The notes beneath the pieces were generated by a model. That model saw nothing but the letters and a program-made list of their open reading frames with translations. It did no database searches and was not told the origin of the DNA. DNA of 27,322 bases. It comes from JAAEKA01 sp049299095. GTDB taxonomy: Bacteria > Chloroflexota > Anaerolineae > JAAEKA01. Shown in pieces: positions 23,921 through 27,322 of this stretch. Location of the stretch: assembly GCA_049299095.1 (NCBI GenBank), contig JBAQWV010000009.1:1-27322 (forward strand), in the 5' to 3' direction. The stretch's first letter is position 1; the number at the start of each line of letters is the position of its first letter. Both the position numbers and the translations under genes were made by a program.

Positions 23921-24577
23921 CTACAGTGCGTTGCCGTTGGCGGGGAAGATAATGTCCTCGCGGCCCGCCAGCCGTTCCTGAATGCGCTCCACCACAATGT
24001 CCAGATGGCGCGGTTTATGCACAAAATCCAGGTCGTCGGTCTGGATGGTCAGCACCGGACACAGATCAAAGACCTGCATCCACTCATCGTAAAAACTTTC
24101 CAGCAGGGCCAGGTACTCCGCGCTGATGCTGTTTTCGATCTCACGCCCGCGGCTGCGGATGCGCTCCTGCAAGAGCGGTACCGGCGCGCGCAGATAGAGC
24201 AGCAGATCGGGCTGCGGCAGTGTGTCCACCACCAGATTGAACAGGGTACGATAAGCCTGGTAGTCGCGTTCGCTCAGATTGCCCAGGTGATGCAGTGCGC
24301 GCGCGAAGATGTGCGCGTCCTCATAGATGCTGCGATCCGCGATAGCCGACTGTGGCAAGTGCGCCAGCGCGAGATGCTGCTGGGCGCGATGCCCCAGGAA
24401 GAAAACCTGCAAATGAAACGACCAACGGCGCATATCGGCATAGAACTCGGCCAGGTAGGGGTTGTCGGCCACCGACTCGAACGCCACCTGCCAGCCCAAC
24501 CGCGCGCCAACGCGCTCAGCGATTGAGGTCTTGCCTGCGCCGATGTTACCGGCCACGATGATAAAACGTTTGGTCAC
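23921..24577 (-). CDS. Deoxynucleoside kinase (dGK/dAK family)
   Basis: 218 residues from a GTG at 24577 with CGGGAG six bases upstream. GNIGAGKTS (10-18) is the P-loop. FESVADNPYL (33-42) contains the Glu that contacts the nucleoside, IADRSIYEDAHIF (79-91) carries the DRS motif and following Glu, and RIRSRGREIE (139-148) is the Arg-rich LID. This is the usual length of bacterial dNKs, which phosphorylate deoxyadenosine, deoxyguanosine or deoxycytidine for salvage. Specificity cannot be fixed by eye. It is the first gene of the minus-strand pair and lies divergent to the YqeC-MocA gene. Composition is GC-rich, like the right side of the window. Confidence 0.93.
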   Translation of the reverse strand: MTKRFIIVAGNIGAGKTSIAERVGARLGWQVAFESVADNPYLAEFYADMRRWSFHLQVFFLGHRAQQHLALAHLPQSAIADRSIYEDAHIFARALHHLGNLSERDYQAYRTLFNLVVDTLPQPDLLLYLRAPVPLLQERIRSRGREIENSISAEYLALLESFYDEWMQVFDLCPVLTIQTDDLDFVHKPRHLDIVVERIQERLAGREDIIFPANGNAL

Positions 24578-24607
24578 ATGCAGCTCCCGTGGTGAATTTC
24601 AATCCGC

Positions 24608-24635
24608 ATTGTCGCTTATTTTGCCAATGTGTCAA
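24608..24635 (-). promoter_or_regulatory. Candidate promoter for the kinase-deacetylase pair
   Basis: On the minus strand TTGACA (24635-24630) and GACAAT (24613-24608) are 16 bases apart, 31 bases before the kinase GTG. The -35 box is perfect and the -10 box matches 4 of 6. Confidence 0.4.
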
Positions 24636-24664
24636 ACACGTAATCGTTTTGTAAGTTTTCTACA

Positions 24665-24693
24665 TTGACAAAATAGCACAAATAGATTAAAAT
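24665..24693 (+). promoter_or_regulatory. Near-consensus sigma70 promoter of the YqeC-MocA gene
   Basis: TTGACA (24665-24670), a 17-base spacer and TAAAAT (24688-24693) match the consensus at 11 of 12 positions. Transcription should start near 24700, leaving a leader of about 80 bases. The leader contains CTGAACAG (24711-24718) and its complement CTGTTCAG (24734-24741), a possible hairpin. It is back-to-back with the kinase promoter. Confidence 0.6.
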
Positions 24694-24779
24694 ATATTCA
24701 TCATCGCCCCCTGAACAGTCTTCCTCCCCCCCACTGTTCAGTGGGTGATGCCGCGTCTGGGGCCTGTCACTTTTTTCCC

Positions 24780-26159
24780 ATGCAACTGCACCACGCTCTT
24801 CGTCTCCCTACTTTTCCTGCCAAACCCGTCATCGCCTTGACCGGCGCGGGTGGCAAGTCGTCCTTGCTTTTTCGCCTGGGCGAAGAATTACGCGCGTCCG
24901 GTGTGCGCACCCTGTTGACGAGTACCACGCATCTGGCCGCGCTGCAAGCCGATCAGGCTCCCTTTGCCCTGTTCAGCCACAACGAGGCGTTGCTGCATTT
25001 TGAGCTGCCTACTTCGCTGGAGGGCTACGGCGCGGTGTTGCTGATGGCCGGGCTGGCGGAGACGCCCGACAAGCTGCGCGGCCTTGATCCTGCACTGCTC
25101 TGCCGGCTGGCTAGGCTGCCTGAGGTGGGGGCGGTCCTCATCGAGGCCGACGGCAGCCGCGGGCGTCCGCTGAAGGCCCCCGCCGCGCACGAGCCGGTGG
25201 TGCCGGCCTGCGTGACGCATACGATCACGGTGGCGGGCATGGCTGTGCTGGGACAGCGGCTCACGGTGGACGCGGTGCATCGCCCCGACTTGCTGACGCA
25301 ACTGACCGGCGTGCAGCCCGGCGCTCCCATCACGCCCGAAGCTGTGGCCGCGGCGCTGCTACATCCCGACGGTGGTTTGCGCGGCTGTCCACCCGCGGCA
25401 GTGTGCGTGCTCTATTTGAACCTGGCGGGCGACGCGACGCGCCTGCCCGCGGCCCAGCATATCGCGGATCTGGTGCTGGCGCAGCCGGAACGCACGTATG
25501 ACGCGGTGCTGATCGGCAGCGCGCAGGGTGCGCAGCCGGTGGATGTGGTGTGCGAGCGGGTGGCTGCGGTGGTGCTGGCCGCGGGACGGGGCAGCCGAAT
25601 GGCCGCCACCGACCTACCCAAGCCGCTGTTGCCCTGGCAGCCAGAGGGCACGTTGGTGGGTCGCGCGGTGGCGTGTGCGCTGGCAGCGCAGACGGTGCAG
25701 GAAGTGGTGGTGGTCACTGGCTACCGAGCCGCGGAGGTGCAGGCTGCGTTGGCAGATCGGCGCGTGCGTTGCGTGTTCAATTCGCAGTGGGCCAGCGGGC
25801 AAGGCAGCAGCGTGGCCGCGGGAGTGGGTGCGCTTTCTCCGCACACGCGCGCGGCGCTGTTTTTGCTGGCTGACCAGCCTACCGTGCAGCCCGCGACGCT
25901 GGACGCGCTTGTTCTTACGCAGCGCGGCGCGCTGGCTCCGGTGGTTGCGCCGCTGTACGCGGACGGACAACGCGGCAATCCGGTGCTGTTTGATCACACG
26001 ACCTTTGCCGAGTTGGGTGCTTTAACGGGGGACACCGGTGGCCGCGCGGTGCTGGAACGCTACGGCGCGGCGGTGCAGCAGGTGGCTGTGGCGGGCCATG
26101 CGCCCGCGGGCATCGAGACGATGGCAGATTATCAGCGCGCGGCGAATGGGGACCGCTAA
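24780..26159 (+). CDS. yqeC: YqeC-type protein fused to MocA/MobA-like nucleotidyltransferase
   Basis: 459 residues from ATG 24780; a GTG at 24741 is possible but would begin inside the leader hairpin. Residues 1-255 match YqeC (putative selenium-dependent molybdenum hydroxylase maturation): VIALTGAGGKSSLLFRLGEE (17-36, P-loop-like) and VLIEADGSRGRPLKAP (119-134). Residues 260-459 are a MobA/MocA-like NTP transferase: AAVVLAAGRGSRM (262-274), LPKPLLPW (279-286), LADQPTV (363-369), GQRGNPVLF (396-404) and LTGDTGGRAVL (415-425). MocA makes molybdopterin cytosine dinucleotide; YqeC accompanies Se/Mo enzymes such as xanthine-dehydrogenase-type hydroxylases. The chimera suggests consecutive steps of cofactor maturation. 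No hydroxylase gene is in the window. Confidence 0.88.
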   Translation: MQLHHALRLPTFPAKPVIALTGAGGKSSLLFRLGEELRASGVRTLLTSTTHLAALQADQAPFALFSHNEALLHFELPTSLEGYGAVLLMAGLAETPDKLRGLDPALLCRLARLPEVGAVLIEADGSRGRPLKAPAAHEPVVPACVTHTITVAGMAVLGQRLTVDAVHRPDLLTQLTGVQPGAPITPEAVAAALLHPDGGLRGCPPAAVCVLYLNLAGDATRLPAAQHIADLVLAQPERTYDAVLIGSAQGAQPVDVVCERVAAVVLAAGRGSRMAATDLPKPLLPWQPEGTLVGRAVACALAAQTVQEVVVVTGYRAAEVQAALADRRVRCVFNSQWASGQGSSVAAGVGALSPHTRAALFLLADQPTVQPATLDALVLTQRGALAPVVAPLYADGQRGNPVLFDHTTFAELGALTGDTGGRAVLERYGAAVQQVAVAGHAPAGIETMADYQRAANGDR

Positions 26160-26222
26160 ACTATGAGCAACGGCTGTTTTTGCAAAGTGGGCGAATGTCT
26201 GTAAGTGCGTCCTGATGAACAA

Positions 26223-26256
26223 AAAAGCACGCGGGCGGGTTGGCCTGCGTGCTTTT
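26223..26256 (+). terminator. Bidirectional-looking intrinsic terminator
   Basis: Arms aaaagcacgc (26223-26232) and gcgtgctttt (26247-26256) are perfectly complementary around a 14-base loop, 63 bases after the YqeC-MocA stop. The plus side ends in four Ts; the minus side would end in six, so it could also stop leftward transcription from the IS110 side. Confidence 0.7.
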
Positions 26257-26675
26257 GGCGTTCCTGCACGGCTTGGGGATGTGGTTGCTGCTTTGCAAGC
26301 GGGGCAAGCCCCGCGGCGGGGGGTAATGCGCTTATTCTTTCACTTCCTGGGTAAGCGTCGCTGGAAAAAGCATCTCATCAGCGCCTGATGCTGACCGGCT
26401 GTTTCTTAAGACTCGGCCACGCTCGCGCCGCAAGCGTTCAACCCGGCAGAAACAGCCTGGCAGAGGCATTATACTTGGGGGAGCAGCAAGCGAAAGACCG
26501 AACATAGCATTGGCGAACATCTCTTACCGAGATTGTCCCGCTTAGGACTCTGGTTTCTGGTCAACTTGATTTTTCCACTGGTGGCGCACTGCGACCCCGA
26601 TGAGTAAGCTAATTTTTTTGCATTGACCAGGCTTGCTGCTTGCACCCTTTCATTTCATTAGACAAGGAGTTGAAA
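26257..26675. other. Intergenic stretch, no gene supported
   Basis: This region contains a small GC hairpin (gcgggg/ccccgc, 26299-26314) and a perfect 10-bp inverted repeat (ggctgtttct 26397-26406, agaaacagcc 26448-26457) with a 41-base spacer. A 62-codon minus-strand frame over 26332-26520 shows no recognisable motif. The last part (from about 26560) probably belongs to the upstream end of the IS110-type element, with AAGGAG at 26664-26669 serving its transposase. Confidence 0.4.
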
Positions 26676-27322
26676 ATGAGCAAGAAGCAAAACCTGAGTA
26701 CGGGGGTCACCAAAGCCTTTGCGCAAATGGCGCAAATTCAACCGCATGCCGCCGGTCTCGATATTGGCGCAACCGAAATCGTTGCCTGCATTCCGGACGC
26801 GCAAGACCAACAATTGGTATGCGCTTTTGGCACCTACACCGCCGATTTGCACGCCCTCGCCGATTGGCTGGTGTCCGAAAAAATCCAGACGGTAGCCATG
26901 GAATCCACCGGTATCTATTGGATACCGATTTTCGAGATTATCGAGTCCCGTGGGATTGCCTGCTGCCTGATTAGTTCGCGCTCCATTCGTCGGGTGCCCG
27001 GTCGTAAAAGCGATGTTTGCGATGCGCAGTGGATTCAAACCTTGCATAGTTACGGTTTGTTGCAGGCATCCTTTCGCCCGCAGTCCGACCTGGTAGCCTT
27101 GCGCAGCCTGCTGCGTCACCGCACCCAACTGGTGGAACACCGCGCCCCATTCATTCTGCATCTTCAAAAAGCCCTGTTGCAGATGAATATTCAACAGCAT
27201 TGCTATCGCACAAACCATCTTGCTTGAAATCGGTACCGATATGAGCAAGTTCCCATCCAGCAAGCATTTCTGTTCCTGGCTGGGGCTGGCACCAAAGAAC
27301 GACATTTCGGGTGGAAAAGTAC
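26676..27322 (+). pseudogene. IS110-family transposase with internal deletion, runs off the window
   Basis: From ATG 26676 (AAGGAG six bases upstream) the frame shows the IS110 DEDD N-terminal domain: AAGLDIGATEIVACI (first Asp), VAMESTGIYWIPIFEI (Glu), RRVPGRKSDVCDAQWIQ (Asp pair), and LRSLLRHRTQLVEHRAPFIL. At about 27195 the frame ends in a stop at 27225. Shifted by one base from 27199, IAIAQTILLEIGTDMSKFPS and KHFCSWLGLAPKNDISGGKV continue to the window edge; this is the C-terminal transposase_20 domain. The region normally joining the two domains, on the order of 100 residues, is missing, so a deletion with frame change has killed the gene. Confidence 0.88.

Noticed and set aside
22920..24526. 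Long plus-strand frames (213, 229 and 277 codons) opposite the deacetylase and kinase genes
   Set aside because: The minus-strand genes show complete catalytic motifs. The plus-strand frames are low-complexity and basic.
26397..26457. 10-bp inverted repeat with 41-base spacer as a terminator or insertion-sequence end
   Set aside because: The spacer is long, there is no T-run, and the repeat does not coincide with a recognisable element border.
1..27322. CRISPR array, tRNA or rRNA genes, prophage genes, toxin-antitoxin or defence system
   Set aside because: No regularly spaced direct repeats, no tRNA or rRNA sequence and no phage, toxin or nuclease motif was found on reading the window.

Overview
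The window looks like a Chloroflexota (Chloroflexus/Anaerolineae-type) chromosome segment. This is inferred from family resemblance, not from a database search. Supporting signs are the Thr/Pro-rich 'TPTATPT' linkers on lipoproteins, the chimeric YqeC-MocA protein, the kinds of decayed transposase present, and a polysaccharide machine with a Wzz/BY-kinase but no outer-membrane OPX (Wza) gene. There are no rRNA or tRNA genes and no CRISPR array.

Layout. (1) 1-650: intergenic or decayed sequence with a degraded minus-strand coding remnant and one promoter-like site. (2) 655-1664: an IS982-type element with perfect 17-bp ends and a twice-frameshifted transposase. (3) 1709-5912: visibly AT-rich polysaccharide genes, namely a Wzx-type flippase, a membrane-anchored TPR protein and a Wzy/O-antigen-ligase-type protein. 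(4) 5984-6967: an insertion-sequence graveyard of three different transposase remnants, ending at a perfect 12-bp-arm palindrome. (5) 7077-15302: a tightly overlapping run of GT2, two GT4s, a SAM methyltransferase, a DegT-type PLP aminotransferase, orphan E1-alpha/E1-beta TPP enzyme subunits and a WcaJ/CpsE-type phosphoglycosyl transferase. (6) 15369-21185: a PF14907-type nucleotidyltransferase, a second Wzy-like protein fused in frame to a lipoprotein-like module, a free-standing paralogue of that lipoprotein, and a Wzz/BY-kinase with a C-terminal tyrosine cluster, closed by a good terminator. (7) 21380-24577, minus strand: a secreted SH3b plus beta-propeller protein, an HDAC/acetylpolyamine-amidohydrolase-type enzyme and a deoxynucleoside kinase. 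(8) 24780-26159, plus strand: a YqeC-MocA chimera with a near-consensus promoter. (9) 26676 to the end: an IS110-family transposase with an internal deletion.

How the genes may work together (inference). The phosphoglycosyl transferase loads the first sugar phosphate on undecaprenyl phosphate. The GT2 and GT4 enzymes extend the repeat unit. The aminotransferase, methyltransferase and possibly the E1 pair make or decorate an unusual sugar. Wzx flips the unit, one of the two Wzy-like proteins polymerises it and the other may attach it to an acceptor. The BY-kinase sets chain length. The repeat-unit genes are AT-richer than the GC-rich genes at the right, and insertion-sequence debris separates the modules, as expected for a horizontally exchanged surface-polysaccharide locus.

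Most interesting points: the orphan E1-alpha/beta pair coupled to a DegT aminotransferase (possible two-carbon-branched or otherwise unusual sugar), and the Wzy-lipoprotein in-frame fusion beside a tandem copy of its lipoprotein half.
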